A stretch of 64,000 nucleotides of DNA from Endozoicomonas_A sp049275935 (GCF_049275935.1 NZ_CP184830.1:6971134-7035133); one strand, 5' to 3'; counted from the first letter of the stretch, positions 16,630-27,787 are shown. Translations and numbers: made by a program. The notes: generated by a model not told the origin, from the letters alone.

Positions 16630-19600
16630 ATGACAAATGCCGGCCCCAATGCATTAAGCCTTGCAGTAACCATTGCCATCAGCTCTACCATCATCAGTAC
16701 ACAGGCGCAAGCCGAGCGCAAGCTGCAGACAAAATCTCTTGATATTTCGAACAGTGAATTCGTGTCGTTTACCCAGAGTCTGGTCAGGGTTCAGCCAACT
16801 TTATCGGGTGACCAGCAACCAATACCCAAATCCTTTACCACTACTTACCCTGATCAGACTCAAGCCAGAGACGGCTATACGGTTCCCTCTGATGGTTTTA
16901 CAGACATTCTTTCTGCCGTTAGTGCTGGCGTCTCCAGTGTTGATCTGTTTGAAACAGGCGAGAATGACATTGCTCAGAAATACACCAAAGTCCTGAAGGT
17001 GGGTGATGAGGAAGTCTTCAGGTTCACCCACAGCCTTGAAGAAACGAAACTGACCATTGAAGTCAGAGGCGGAATGACCGACCAGGACACCATTGACGCT
17101 GTTCGTGATCAATTAACTGTCATACCGTCATTAGAACCCTTAACGAAAATAGCCATACCTGAACAATTGTATGCAGTGCTGGAAGGTGCCGATGACAGAG
17201 CAGGAAACCTCGGCACAAGCGACCATTATGTTGCCCTTGCCACCATAAAAGTAGAACCCGTTGAAGTGAATGGACGAACATTTATGCGTCTTATCGCTTC
17301 GGGCGATCAGCCCCCTGAACTGAAGCGACTGGGTCAATCGCTCTTTGTCAATGATGAAACGCTTATGGCCGCAGCTACCTCGGCCTATATCCAGGTTCAT
17401 GTTCTGAAAGAAGAGTTACAACAAGAGGCTCTTGATAGACTGTTGGCACTGAGCAAACCCGTCGGATATGTTGTGCACGAAGAAGATTGCACAAAGGTTT
17501 ATCCTGCCCCTTCGGGTTATCCAAAGCTGGTACCTGACCATACTCAGGAAGATACTATTGTTTTCTATAGTCAGAAACTGAATCCAGCCGATATCGCGTT
17601 TGTAGAAAACCTCTATAGCCTCCTGACAGAAACTGAGCCTGATGGCCTCACTCACGCAACAACAGAGGTTCAAAAATATAAGGTCAAAAGCTACCTGCAT
17701 GTTATTCGAAGCAAGCAGTGGGCACTGCTGGAGGAATTAGCTGCCCGGAGCAATGCCGGATTTAGCAAGGATAAACTGACTTCGCTTGCATACTATGAAG
17801 CTCTCCAGCAAGCTCTGGTCAGCGCTACGCCTCATATAGCAGATAAATTTGAACTCACATTAGAACATCTCAAAGTCACTTCGTCAGTCCTCACGCCAAT
17901 CTGGATGCATTATCAACTGGTAAAATACTTCGGTTTCTGTGGCGCAACGAAAAGTCTTCTGACTGACCAGCGCTTTATTCAGAATATGGAGGAATTGATA
18001 CCCGTTATCAGAGATATCCACAAAGTTCAGGCCGACGCTCCCGGAGATGATGAGTTTGCTTCCAGAGTACTGAAAGCCATGTCCCGGCAGATGATGATTG
18101 ACACCTACGACAAAATAGATGCTCTGCAGAAAAAAGATGGCGATTACATCAGGCCTATAAAACACATAGAGTTCACAGCAGAGAAAGACAGGGACAGTGA
18201 AAGGGAAAAGCTCAGAGCACCTGAACTCAAGCAACAGACTGAGCATGGGCTTGCTAAAACTCGTAAAGCGCTGGAAGAACAGCAAAACCCGATACAGAAA
18301 CAGCAGCAGGAAGCCAAACGATTTCCGTCGCTGGTACAACTAGTTACTGATGCCATAGAAAAAGCCACAAAAATTCGCAACGCTGAACTGGCCGAAGAGC
18401 TTGGTATTGGCAAATGGGATGATACCCAGACATCAGAGGAGCAAGCCTCACGCATCAGAGAGAGAATTCATAAAATCTTCAGTGCAGTTGCCGCAACGGG
18501 ACAGCTTGAAGAAGACACTGTAAGAACAAATCTGGCCGCTATTGAAGGCCAGCTCGGTATTGTTCCAGATAATAAAAACGATCTCGATACCCGCTTTCAA
18601 TCCATTCAACAGCACCTGCAACAACAGGAAAAACTCACCGATAAGGCCGCCTGGAACAGGCTGGCAAACATTGAAGGTCAGCACCGTAAGCAGCATCTTC
18701 GGCATCTGCAAAAGCTGGAAAAACAAAAAAACTGGCTACAGGAACTCAAGCAGAAAGTCGATCGAATTCCAGTGCTGAGAGAGGAACTTCGTGATCCCGT
18801 AATAGAAACCATAGAAAATTACAACGAGCAACTGGCAGATAAGCTCGGTATTGACAACTGGGTTGAGACCGAGCCAACAATGGCAGAACAAGCCACAATC
18901 ATCAGAAAAGAAATTCATAAATTCAGCAAATCGGGACAGCTTCCGCAAGAGGGTTTAAAAGAAATACTGGCATCCATTGAAAGCAAGTACGATATTACTC
19001 CCAACAATGAAAACGATCTGGCTGCCCGCATTGAGTCCATTCAGCAGCAGCTGCAACAGGAACTGCAACAAAAGACAGAACTCATCGACGACTTAATCTG
19101 CACGAGACTGGCTAACTTTGAAGATCAGCTCGGCCTTCCGGATAACGATTATCACCTGGACTACCGGCGATATGCCCTTCAACAACACCTCAAGCAACGG
19201 ATAGAACAGGTTGGGCAAGAACATCTTTTGCAACTGAGCATCAAAAGAAAAGCTGAAAAAATAGCTGCAACCAAAGCACGCTTTGCAACCATTGCCGCAC
19301 ATTTAAACATTGAGGATTTTGATCGCAATGCAGATATTGACGTTCAGCAAGAACGCCTGCTTGAAAAAATCAAGACAATGGATGCTCAAAAAGAAATGCT
19401 GTTTCAGAGAGTTGAAACATTGAGTGATCAACAGGATATAGAGAATTCTTACACCTGGGCCAGAAAATGTGCTCTGGCAGCCGCTCTTGATATTGATCTG
19501 AGTGAAGACAATACACCAGAAGATCGCAGAACCCTGGAATCAACGGTCAATCTCAAGCTCTTCAGGCTTGCAGAGCTGAAAGAAGAAGTGAAAGAGTCCA

Positions 19601-22600
19601 GAACCTGGGGCCGCCACAAAGCCAAACCTGAAGTACTCGAGACACTCAGAGCCGTAGAAGAAGCCCTTGAGATGAGCGACGTTGATGAAAACGATAGTGT
19701 GTATCTTCGTCGCGAGGACATTTCTGAAAACATGCAGGAATTCATCACAGAAGCCAGAGAGCGGGCGGAGGAAGAGGCCTTGGAAATACTGGAAGCCCTG
19801 GAACAAGTATTCGAGATCAAAAGCAATGAAGGTGATGACAATGCAGCAAGGCTTGCCAGAGTTCGAACAAGGCTTGATGGCGATCTTTCAGAGTTCATGC
19901 AGAATAAGATACATAGTATTGTCTGGCAAGAAGACAGCAGTCTTGTAAATATGAAGGATCTCAAACCCGAGAGCCTTGATACAGATATTACCCTTTCTTA
20001 TCCAAAAAAAGGGGGGCCAGAATGGCTCGATATACTTCGCAGGCGTCTTACCTATAAAGTCGAAGAGGTGGATGAGCAAGCCAGTGAAATACAGACAAAT
20101 TATCTTGCAGCTATAGAGAACAGGCTAAAGATCTACCCTCATGAAAACAATGCAGCTGAAGCAAGAAGCATGGTTTTCACTGCCAGACTGGCCAGAGACC
20201 TGCAGGTAGAGTTTGCAAACGATGCCAACCTGCCTGATCGGAGGGATGCCCTGAGAGCCAGAATCAGTACATTATTGGATGAAGTGTACCAAGACTATGA
20301 AGACGAAGCGGCCAGAAGAGCCTGGAACAATGAAATCGCTCATCAACTCAACATTAAAGCCTATAAAGATGATGCCACTATCGACGATCAGGTCCGTCAG
20401 ATTGATGCAAAACTCCGACAGCTGGATGATGAAGCTTTCAGTGCCGGTGAGCCTAACGTTCAAGAGCGTATTGCCGCCATTGAGGATAAGCTTGACAGGC
20501 AAATGGCCCGCCTGGGACCTGAACCCCGATATGTTCTTGATCTCAAGGTGACCAGAGCCAGACAAACAATGCAAGAAGCTGAAAGTGAGTTGGAAGCGGC
20601 TAATCAGGAACTGAATGCTATTCGTATCAAACACCTTGCATCTGCCGGAACCTTTGCTTTCCTGAAACATATCCCGGATGAAGCAGTTCCTGATATCATT
20701 GAAAAAACCGTGGCTGTTAAGCCGGAGTCCGCTGATACCAGTGAACGATGGGTTAAGGCCCTGAGAAACAAGCAGTTACAACTGGGCGGTGATGATGGCG
20801 CTGGCGGCGAGATCCGGAAACTGATTCAGAAACACGCCTTTCTGGAAGCAGAAATTGAAACCAGAAAAGCAGACTTTGAGGGAATGAAGGATGCCCTGAA
20901 GGCTGCCGAAAAAGCCGTCGAAAATGATGACGGCCCCTTCCAGTACACGCCGAGACAGGCTGATGTTCTGGAAGCTATCCACAAATGCATGCAACAACAC
21001 CCTCTTAAACGACAGGCTCTGCAAGCCGCAATGGGTCTGGCAGAATCAGCAGCACAAAGCGGTAAGATAATGCCCTGTCTTACGACTTTCAATTTTGACG
21101 ATGAATATGCGCCCATTCACTTGCAGGCACTGGTCGGAGATAAACTGACGTTTAAACAGACCAGTCGAATGGTGGAAGTCTTCAAGCACCTGAAGACGAC
21201 CTTCCCGGAATCTTCTCACCAGCCTCTGGAAGAAGTCCAGACTCTGGTACACAGGGCCAGGAATGAGATGAATAAAGGGGCACAACAATACAACGACGAA
21301 ATTGACGGCATAGGCTCGGCAGGCATTCACTATGTCGAGCATGAAACGGGGGATCTGGAAGGCTTCTCGGAATACTTCGCCAGCCATTCTGCCAGTGGTA
21401 ACAAGATAATAGCCCTGCTGCGTGAAGGTCTGATCAACAAGGTTGAACTTGAAAACTACCTAAAGGCCATCAGAGGTGTTGATGGTTATCAGACAGTGGA
21501 TGAGTTTGAACATTTCCTTGGTTATAAACAGGGTGTCAAGGTGCCCGAGTTCAGGAAGGTTATCCAGATGCTGTCCGATGAGGGTGCTGAGCAATTCATG
21601 GGGATTGCCATTACTCCTGTGACCATGACCGCAACTGGCCCGACAGCCATGAAAGAGTCTGTTAACAGCATGAAAGAGTACGCCGCTGCTGTCATCGCCA
21701 ACTACGTTCTGGATGATATTGCCTTTGAAAATGGCCGCAAAATGGCAGCATTTCTGGCCAATGTTCAGGAGACCCTGACACCTTATGCCAACGCTGTCAG
21801 CCTGTCTGAGTCAGAACTGATCCAGGCTATTCATGACACATTGATGCAAGCTCATGCCGCAGCGGTTGAGCAGCAGCTCAATGATTACTGGGTCAAACCT
21901 TCTGCCTTTCTGGTACAGGCTGTCACCTGGTACTACTCCAGCTACAAACCACTGCTGGTGAACACTAACGCCCGGCGGGCTGCCGAGCTATCCCTCTCAA
22001 ACGTGGCGTTCCTCTATCTGCTGGACCTCACCAACAGGGGTGATTACCTGCACAGAATGCTCACACCCTTCCAGCACTGGTTGGAACGTTATGGTGTTGA
22101 TCCTGACCGAACCGGCCAATATGCCTACCACAGCGGCATTGAACAAGTCTCTGAAGTGGGCGGTCTGGCTATGCCATTGGGCAAGGCCGCTTCTTCAGTC
22201 ATTCTGCTGAGAACCGGCTCCATGTTGTTTGCCAGACAATACAATGCCAATCTGCAGAGGTATCGCAGCATTTCCCGTCTGGTGCCTGAAATAGTGAAAT
22301 CCATGGGTTCCGGGCAAGGAGTTCAGGTACCACTTCTGAACAGGGTGACACCACAAAAAGTAAAAACACTGGCCTCGACCACAGCCGCTCTGGTACTGGG
22401 TCCGGTAGCCACTGTTGGAGCATACGCTCATGGCCTTATATCCGGATTCACTTATGCGCAAACTTTTGGATTCGCTTTGGCGTCGAGTCTCACTTTCGAC
22501 TTCTTTATGAACGACAACAAGATGCTCACTCAATGGCTGGGTGGTCCCCTGGGCCGAAGTCTTGACAAATTTAACCGCTGGCGAGGCGCGGGTGAGTCTG

Positions 22601-22956
22601 ACGATGAATATGTGAAACGCACGGCTATTGCCACGCCTCAATACTTCAGTGAAACCGATGAAGAGTTCGCCTACCGCGTTAAAGTCAACAACATGATGTA
22701 CGGCTGGACGCGACATGAAAATTATCTGCAATTCCGTGAACGCCGGGATCGTACCCTCAAGCTGTTTGAGAATAGCTGGGAGAAATACTTCAGGGAAAAT
22801 GTGCCTAAATGGTCGTTCTCCCATGCAGAAAGTATTCCTTACTCCTACACTCTGGGTGCCTTATTTGAGTCCACAACCGTAAAAGCAGCACCGGTTGGTC
22901 TTGAGGTCAAGACATTCGATCTTGATAAAAATAAAAATACCCGCGACGAACTTTGA
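16630..22956 (+). CDS. P3: secreted coiled-coil array paralog (2108 aa), C-terminal RDEL
   Basis: Signal peptide is residues 1-28 (STQAQA before ERKLQ). The N-terminal domain reaches about residue 490 and is nearly the same as that of P1. The middle has a coiled-coil, LGIGKWDDTQT (about 592), LGIDNWVETEP (about 739), LNIEDFDRNADID (about 893) and LNIKAYKDDATID (about 1242), then RQMARLGPEPRYVLD. The C-terminal domain runs from about 1432 (DGPFQYTP) and looks full-length, with two hydrophobic stretches and the FRENVPKWSFSHAESIPYSY end. The tail is KAAPVGLEVKTFDLDKNKNTRDEL in content (LEVK…KNTRDEL). P3 is probably closest to the ancestral domain layout because none of the C-terminal-domain deletions seen in P2, P4, P6, P7 and P8 is present. 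Confidence 0.93.
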   Translation: MTNAGPNALSLAVTIAISSTIISTQAQAERKLQTKSLDISNSEFVSFTQSLVRVQPTLSGDQQPIPKSFTTTYPDQTQARDGYTVPSDGFTDILSAVSAGVSSVDLFETGENDIAQKYTKVLKVGDEEVFRFTHSLEETKLTIEVRGGMTDQDTIDAVRDQLTVIPSLEPLTKIAIPEQLYAVLEGADDRAGNLGTSDHYVALATIKVEPVEVNGRTFMRLIASGDQPPELKRLGQSLFVNDETLMAAATSAYIQVHVLKEELQQEALDRLLALSKPVGYVVHEEDCTKVYPAPSGYPKLVPDHTQEDTIVFYSQKLNPADIAFVENLYSLLTETEPDGLTHATTEVQKYKVKSYLHVIRSKQWALLEELAARSNAGFSKDKLTSLAYYEALQQALVSATPHIADKFELTLEHLKVTSSVLTPIWMHYQLVKYFGFCGATKSLLTDQRFIQNMEELIPVIRDIHKVQADAPGDDEFASRVLKAMSRQMMIDTYDKIDALQKKDGDYIRPIKHIEFTAEKDRDSEREKLRAPELKQQTEHGLAKTRKALEEQQNPIQKQQQEAKRFPSLVQLVTDAIEKATKIRNAELAEELGIGKWDDTQTSEEQASRIRERIHKIFSAVAATGQLEEDTVRTNLAAIEGQLGIVPDNKNDLDTRFQSIQQHLQQQEKLTDKAAWNRLANIEGQHRKQHLRHLQKLEKQKNWLQELKQKVDRIPVLREELRDPVIETIENYNEQLADKLGIDNWVETEPTMAEQATIIRKEIHKFSKSGQLPQEGLKEILASIESKYDITPNNENDLAARIESIQQQLQQELQQKTELIDDLICTRLANFEDQLGLPDNDYHLDYRRYALQQHLKQRIEQVGQEHLLQLSIKRKAEKIAATKARFATIAAHLNIEDFDRNADIDVQQERLLEKIKTMDAQKEMLFQRVETLSDQQDIENSYTWARKCALAAALDIDLSEDNTPEDRRTLESTVNLKLFRLAELKEEVKESRTWGRHKAKPEVLETLRAVEEALEMSDVDENDSVYLRREDISENMQEFITEARERAEEEALEILEALEQVFEIKSNEGDDNAARLARVRTRLDGDLSEFMQNKIHSIVWQEDSSLVNMKDLKPESLDTDITLSYPKKGGPEWLDILRRRLTYKVEEVDEQASEIQTNYLAAIENRLKIYPHENNAAEARSMVFTARLARDLQVEFANDANLPDRRDALRARISTLLDEVYQDYEDEAARRAWNNEIAHQLNIKAYKDDATIDDQVRQIDAKLRQLDDEAFSAGEPNVQERIAAIEDKLDRQMARLGPEPRYVLDLKVTRARQTMQEAESELEAANQELNAIRIKHLASAGTFAFLKHIPDEAVPDIIEKTVAVKPESADTSERWVKALRNKQLQLGGDDGAGGEIRKLIQKHAFLEAEIETRKADFEGMKDALKAAEKAVENDDGPFQYTPRQADVLEAIHKCMQQHPLKRQALQAAMGLAESAAQSGKIMPCLTTFNFDDEYAPIHLQALVGDKLTFKQTSRMVEVFKHLKTTFPESSHQPLEEVQTLVHRARNEMNKGAQQYNDEIDGIGSAGIHYVEHETGDLEGFSEYFASHSASGNKIIALLREGLINKVELENYLKAIRGVDGYQTVDEFEHFLGYKQGVKVPEFRKVIQMLSDEGAEQFMGIAITPVTMTATGPTAMKESVNSMKEYAAAVIANYVLDDIAFENGRKMAAFLANVQETLTPYANAVSLSESELIQAIHDTLMQAHAAAVEQQLNDYWVKPSAFLVQAVTWYYSSYKPLLVNTNARRAAELSLSNVAFLYLLDLTNRGDYLHRMLTPFQHWLERYGVDPDRTGQYAYHSGIEQVSEVGGLAMPLGKAASSVILLRTGSMLFARQYNANLQRYRSISRLVPEIVKSMGSGQGVQVPLLNRVTPQKVKTLASTTAALVLGPVATVGAYAHGLISGFTYAQTFGFALASSLTFDFFMNDNKMLTQWLGGPLGRSLDKFNRWRGAGESDDEYVKRTAIATPQYFSETDEEFAYRVKVNNMMYGWTRHENYLQFRERRDRTLKLFENSWEKYFRENVPKWSFSHAESIPYSYTLGALFESTTVKAAPVGLEVKTFDLDKNKNTRDEL

Positions 22957-22981
22957 TATTAGAAACCACTAGAAAACTCTG

Positions 22982-23020
22982 GTTCCCGTGCTTTCAGGCC
23001 CTGTGGGTCCTTGCGTGGGA
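22982..23020. repeat. REP-like inverted repeat after P3
   Basis: GTTCCCGTGC (22982-22991) and GCGTGGGA (23013-23020) flank AGGCCCTGTGGGTCC, matching the element after P1. It lies within the short P3-P4 spacer. Confidence 0.6.
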
Positions 23021-23029
23021 GCGGGTTGT

Positions 23030-23073
23030 TCACTTTTCACAGGAATCAAAGTAATCAGCTTCGAGGTAGTAGG
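23030..23073 (+). promoter_or_regulatory. Shortened P4 leader; RBS that decides the start
   Basis: CACTTTTCACAGGAATCAAAG and TCGAGGTAGTAGG precede ATG 23074. GAGGT at 23063-23067 has the same 6-nt spacing as in the other copies. This sets the start at 23074 and not at the in-frame upstream TTG 23011, which lies within REP-like sequence and lacks a signal peptide after it. Confidence 0.65.
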
Positions 23074-26000
23074 ATGAAAAATACCTGCCCCAATACATTA
23101 AGCTTTGCAGTGGCCCTGGCAACCAGCTTTTCCATCATGAGTACAGAGGCACTGGCCGTTCGCAAACTTCAGACATACGCCTATATTCTGAACACTGGAG
23201 ATTTTCAGTTTCCTCGAAGTGAGGTCATGGTTCAGCCAACTTTAGGTGATGACCGGCAGCCAATACCCAAATCTGTTACCACCAGCTACCCTTATGAGCC
23301 TCCACCTTCAAAATGTCACCCTCGTATCTCTCCCACTATAAGCTTTTCAGCAATTCTTTATGGTATTGGTGACGGCGTTTCCAGTGTTGATCAGTTTGAA
23401 ACAGACGAGGGCGGCATTGCTCAGAAATATACCAAAGTTCTTAAGGTAGGTGATGAAGGAATCTTCAGGTTCATCCACAACCTTGAAGAAAAGGAACTGG
23501 TCATTGAAGTCAGAGGCGGAATGACCGATCAGGATTCAGTTGCGGTTGCTCGTGGTAAATTATTTTCTACATCATTAGAACCGTTAACGAAAATCGCCAG
23601 CCCCGCGCAACTGTCTGATGTTTTGAAAGCTGCCGTTGCAAGAGCAGGAAACCTCGGCTCAAGTGATCACTTCGTTGCCCTTGCCACCATTGAAGTTGAA
23701 AAAGTTGCAGTGAATGAGCGTACCTTCATGCGTCTTATCGCTTCGGGCGATCAGCCCCCAGAACTGCGACGCCTGGGTCAATCACTCTTTGTCAATGATG
23801 AAGCCCTCCTGGCGGCGGCTGCCTCTGCCTACATACAGGTTCATCTCATGAAAGAGGACTTACAACAGCAGGCGCTTAACGAACTTTTGCTACACAACAA
23901 ACCCGTCGGCTATGTTGTACACGTCGAGGATGACACACAGGTTTATCCTGTGCCTAAGGGTTATCCAAAGTTGGAAATAACAGAAGCTCCGGGGGAGGAT
24001 ATTATTTTCCATGGTCAGATGCAGCGTCCGGATGACGTCGCTTTTGTAGAAAAACTCATCAAACTCTGGGTAGAAGCTGAGGTTAATAATCGCATAGTCA
24101 TAACAGAGCTTCTCAGAATTAAGATCAAAAGCTACGAGTTCGTCATCCGAAGCAGGCAGATGGCACTGCTGGAGGAGATTGTTGCCCGACACGATATCGG
24201 CGTTAACAAAGATCAACCGATGATACTTTCTAACGAAGATAAACTGGCGGTGCGTTCCCTTGCAAATTACGAATCCCTCCAGCAGGTATTGGCGCTGGCT
24301 GCTCCAGATAAACCATATCGAACACGTCGTCGTCCATTTGAGTTAACACTGGAAGACATCACAGCCGTTTCATCAGTCATCACGCTAAACCGGATGTATG
24401 AGCAACTCGAAAAACACTTTGGCTTCAAACCCGTAGTTAAAAATCTCCTGATGAACCGGCACTTTCTTCAGCATATTCGGAAAGTGATACCCGCTACCGG
24501 CGATATCAAACAAGCGCAGATCGATCCCGAAAAAGACGAAGAGTTTACTTCCAGAGTGATGACCGACATGGCCAGACAGCTGCTTGAATTATCCAGGAAC
24601 CTGGAGAACTTGCGGGCAAGATATGCCACACCGGGCATGAGAACAGAAGCTGAAAAAACAGCTGCAACCAAAGCTCGTTTTGCAACCATTGCCGCACATT
24701 TGAACATTGAGGACTTTGATAGTGATACAGATATTGACGCTCAGCAAGATCGCCTGATTCAAAAACTGGAGACAATGAAAGCTGAAGCACAAGATCTGCG
24801 TCAACAAATCAATCCTATGACCTTCCGACTCATTGTGGAGGATTTACACACCGTTACCAGGAAACATGCTCTGGCTCAGGTACTTAGTATTAATCCAAAC
24901 GACAACACCGCACTATCAGACCGTGAAGCCGTAGAGTCAGCAGTATATACCAAGCTTAACAAGCTTAAATTTCTGGACACATATCTGGATTACGTCAGAA
25001 CAGATCACTCCGAAGTTATACCGGGAGTCCTTAAGACACTGAGTGACGTGGAAAAAGCCCTTCAGATGACTGTTCCCGATGAAAACGATGATGTCTACCT
25101 TCGTCGCCAGAGCATTTCTGAAGAGCTGCAGGATTTCATCGAAAAAGCCAGACAACGGGCAGAGGAAAAGGCTCTGGCGATACTGAAAGCCATAGAAGAA
25201 ATACTCGATATCAAAGTCAATGAAGGGGATGACAAAACAACAAGACTTATCAGGGTTCGAAGAATGTTTGACAACGATGATCTCACAGATCATAGGCTGG
25301 ATAAGATAGATAACACCCTCTGGGCAGATGAAAACGCAGTTCTGAACGGGAAGGATCTCAAAGTCGCGAAGTTTCTTGCCTATCTTCACTATAAAATCGG
25401 AGGCCCTGACCCGGATAAGCGAGCCAGAGAACAACAGACAGATCCGCTGGCAGAAGTAGAAGAAGCACTCAACCTGGACTCCATTGAACGAAAGGACAGA
25501 GCAACAAGGCTTGCCATGGTGCTTAAAATGATTAACCACCCTGACGCCGGAGAATACCTGCTGGGTGAGGTAGACCAGGCACTCTGGAAAGAAGACAGCA
25601 AAGCGCTTGACGAGAGAGGTCTCAGACTCAGGAAGCTTGATGCGAGCCTCACTTATAAAGTCGAAGATCCGTACCATGATAAGCAGGTCAGAGAACAACA
25701 GGCAGGTTGCATTGCAGCCGTAGAGAACAAGCTGCATATCCACCCTCTTGATTACGTGGCTGTCATAAAAAAAGTCAAGGCTTTCACAGCGAAACTGGCC
25801 AGTGATCTAAGGATGAACTTTGACGAGGATGCCAGCCTGTCTGACCAGAAGGATGCTTTAATAGCCAGAATTCAGACATTTCGGGATGAAATCAACGAAG
25901 GCTATGAAGATGAAACAGCCAGAAGAGTACGGAACAATGAAGTGGCCCGTCAACTGAACATTAAAGACTATAACGATGATGACAGTATAGACAACCAAAA

Positions 26001-27768
26001 TAGTCAAATTAAAGCAAAGCTCCAACAACTGGACGACAAAGTTATCAAAGGGGTTCAGCCAGATGTTAATGTGCGTATCCTGATCATTGAGAAAGAGCTT
26101 GACAGGCATATGGCTTGCCTGGGACCCAAACCCCAATACGTTCGTGAGGTAGCCACAACCGGACAAATATTGGAAGAAGCTGAAAGTGAGCCGGAGACCA
26201 TTCATCAAAAACCAGAGGGTGATGATGGTATTGTTGGTGTGCTGCGAGAAGGTCTGATCAGCAAGGTTGAACTGGAAAAGTACCTAAAGGCCATCATAGG
26301 TGTTGATGGTTATCAGACAGTGGCTGAGTTTGAACATTTCCCTGGTTATAAACAGGGTGTCAAGGTGCCCGAGTTCAGGAAGGTTATTCAAATGCTGTCC
26401 GATGAGGGGGCTGAACAATTCATTGAGATTGCCATTACTCCTGTGATCGTGACCGCAACTGACCCGACGGGCATGAAAGAGTCTGTTGACGGCGTGAAAG
26501 AGTATGCCGCTGCTGTCATCGCCAACTACGTTCTGGATGATATTGCCTTTGAAAATGGCCGCAGAACGGCAGTATTTCTGGCCAATGCTCAGGAGACCCT
26601 GTCACCTTATGCCAATGCTGTCGGCCTGCCCGAATCAGAACTGATCCAGGCTATTCATGACACATTGATGCAGGCTCATGCCGCAGCGGTTGAGCAGCAG
26701 CTCAATGATTACTGGGTCAAACCTTCCGCCTTTCTGGTACAGGCTGTCACCTGGTACTACTCCAGCTACAAACCACTGCTGGTGAACACTAACGCCCGGC
26801 GGGCTGCCGAGCTATCCCTGTCAAACATGGCGTTCCTCTATCTTCTGGATCTGACCAACAGGGGTGATTACCTCCACAGGATGCCTACACCTTTCCAGCA
26901 CTGGTTGGAACGTTATGGTGTTGATCCTGACCGAACCGACCAATATGCCTTTCACAGCAGCATTGAACAAATCTCTGAGGTGGGTGGGCTGGCCATGCCA
27001 TTGGGTAAGGCAGCGTCCTCAGTCATTCTGCTGAGAACCGGCGCTTTGTTGTTTGCCAGACAATACAATGCCAATCCGCAGAGGTATCGCAGCATTTCCC
27101 GTCTGGTGCCTGAAATAGTGAAATCCATGGGTTCCGGGCAAGGGGTTCAGGTGCCACTTCTGCACAGGGTGACACCGCAAACAGTAAAAACGCTGGCCTC
27201 GGCCACAGCCGCTATGGTGCTGGGTCCGGTAGCCACTTTTGGAGCATACGCCCATGGCCTTATATCCGGATTCACTTATGCGCAAACCTTTGGATTCGCT
27301 CTGGCGTCGAGTCTCACTTTCGACTTCTTTATGAACGACAACAAGATGCTCACTCAATGGCTGAGTGGCCCTCTGGGCCGAAGTCTTGACAGGATTAACC
27401 GCTGGCGAGGCGTGGCTGAGTCTGACGAAGAATATGTGAAACGCACGGCGATTGCCACACCTCAATACTTCAGTGAAACCGATAAAGAGTATGCCTACCG
27501 TGTTAAAGCCAACAACACGATGTATGGCTGGACACGACATGAAAATTATCTGCAGTTCCGTGAACGCCGGGATCGCACCCTCAAACTGTTTGAGAATAGC
27601 TGGGAGAAATACTTCAGGGAAAATGTACCTAAATGGTCGTTCTCCCATGCAGAAAGTATTCCTTACTCTTGCACTCTGGGTGCTTTCTTCGGGTCCGGGA
27701 CTGCAGCGCCTGAGCAACCCTCCGCAACCGTAAAAGCGGCACCGGTTGGTCTTGAGGTTAAGAAGTGA
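23074..27768 (+). CDS. P4: secreted coiled-coil array paralog (1564 aa)
   Basis: The start was chosen at MKNTCPN because the conserved RBS and the family signal peptide (28 residues, ending STEALA) begin there; a longer frame from TTG 23011 would add 21 non-homologous residues. The N-terminal domain is more diverged than in P1-P3 in its first 100 residues. The middle has no LGIDDWDD motif but has LNIEDFDSDTDID (about 543) and LNIKDYNDDDSID (about 962), and it shares a long block with P7. The C-terminal domain lacks its first part: GDDGIVGV joins LREGLISKVELE at about residue 1052. The protein ends LEVKK. Compared with P9 (LEVKKSDLEDKNTYDEL) the tail stops where REP-like sequence begins, so the xDEL end is missing. 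Confidence 0.92.
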   Translation: MKNTCPNTLSFAVALATSFSIMSTEALAVRKLQTYAYILNTGDFQFPRSEVMVQPTLGDDRQPIPKSVTTSYPYEPPPSKCHPRISPTISFSAILYGIGDGVSSVDQFETDEGGIAQKYTKVLKVGDEGIFRFIHNLEEKELVIEVRGGMTDQDSVAVARGKLFSTSLEPLTKIASPAQLSDVLKAAVARAGNLGSSDHFVALATIEVEKVAVNERTFMRLIASGDQPPELRRLGQSLFVNDEALLAAAASAYIQVHLMKEDLQQQALNELLLHNKPVGYVVHVEDDTQVYPVPKGYPKLEITEAPGEDIIFHGQMQRPDDVAFVEKLIKLWVEAEVNNRIVITELLRIKIKSYEFVIRSRQMALLEEIVARHDIGVNKDQPMILSNEDKLAVRSLANYESLQQVLALAAPDKPYRTRRRPFELTLEDITAVSSVITLNRMYEQLEKHFGFKPVVKNLLMNRHFLQHIRKVIPATGDIKQAQIDPEKDEEFTSRVMTDMARQLLELSRNLENLRARYATPGMRTEAEKTAATKARFATIAAHLNIEDFDSDTDIDAQQDRLIQKLETMKAEAQDLRQQINPMTFRLIVEDLHTVTRKHALAQVLSINPNDNTALSDREAVESAVYTKLNKLKFLDTYLDYVRTDHSEVIPGVLKTLSDVEKALQMTVPDENDDVYLRRQSISEELQDFIEKARQRAEEKALAILKAIEEILDIKVNEGDDKTTRLIRVRRMFDNDDLTDHRLDKIDNTLWADENAVLNGKDLKVAKFLAYLHYKIGGPDPDKRAREQQTDPLAEVEEALNLDSIERKDRATRLAMVLKMINHPDAGEYLLGEVDQALWKEDSKALDERGLRLRKLDASLTYKVEDPYHDKQVREQQAGCIAAVENKLHIHPLDYVAVIKKVKAFTAKLASDLRMNFDEDASLSDQKDALIARIQTFRDEINEGYEDETARRVRNNEVARQLNIKDYNDDDSIDNQNSQIKAKLQQLDDKVIKGVQPDVNVRILIIEKELDRHMACLGPKPQYVREVATTGQILEEAESEPETIHQKPEGDDGIVGVLREGLISKVELEKYLKAIIGVDGYQTVAEFEHFPGYKQGVKVPEFRKVIQMLSDEGAEQFIEIAITPVIVTATDPTGMKESVDGVKEYAAAVIANYVLDDIAFENGRRTAVFLANAQETLSPYANAVGLPESELIQAIHDTLMQAHAAAVEQQLNDYWVKPSAFLVQAVTWYYSSYKPLLVNTNARRAAELSLSNMAFLYLLDLTNRGDYLHRMPTPFQHWLERYGVDPDRTDQYAFHSSIEQISEVGGLAMPLGKAASSVILLRTGALLFARQYNANPQRYRSISRLVPEIVKSMGSGQGVQVPLLHRVTPQTVKTLASATAAMVLGPVATFGAYAHGLISGFTYAQTFGFALASSLTFDFFMNDNKMLTQWLSGPLGRSLDRINRWRGVAESDEEYVKRTAIATPQYFSETDKEYAYRVKANNTMYGWTRHENYLQFRERRDRTLKLFENSWEKYFRENVPKWSFSHAESIPYSCTLGAFFGSGTAAPEQPSATVKAAPVGLEVKK

Positions 27769-27773
27769 GTCAC

Positions 27774-27787
27774 AGCGTGGGAACGAG
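27774..27787. repeat. REP half-site at the P4 stop
   Basis: AGCGTGGGAACGAG begins right after the P4 stop, at the point where homology with the P3/P9 tails ends. It matches one arm of the REP-like palindromes elsewhere in the array. Confidence 0.5.

Noticed and set aside
23011..23073. Upstream TTG start that would lengthen P4 by 21 residues.
   Set aside because: The extension is REP-like sequence, and it would place the signal peptide internally. The conserved GAGGTAGTAGG and family alignment support ATG 23074.
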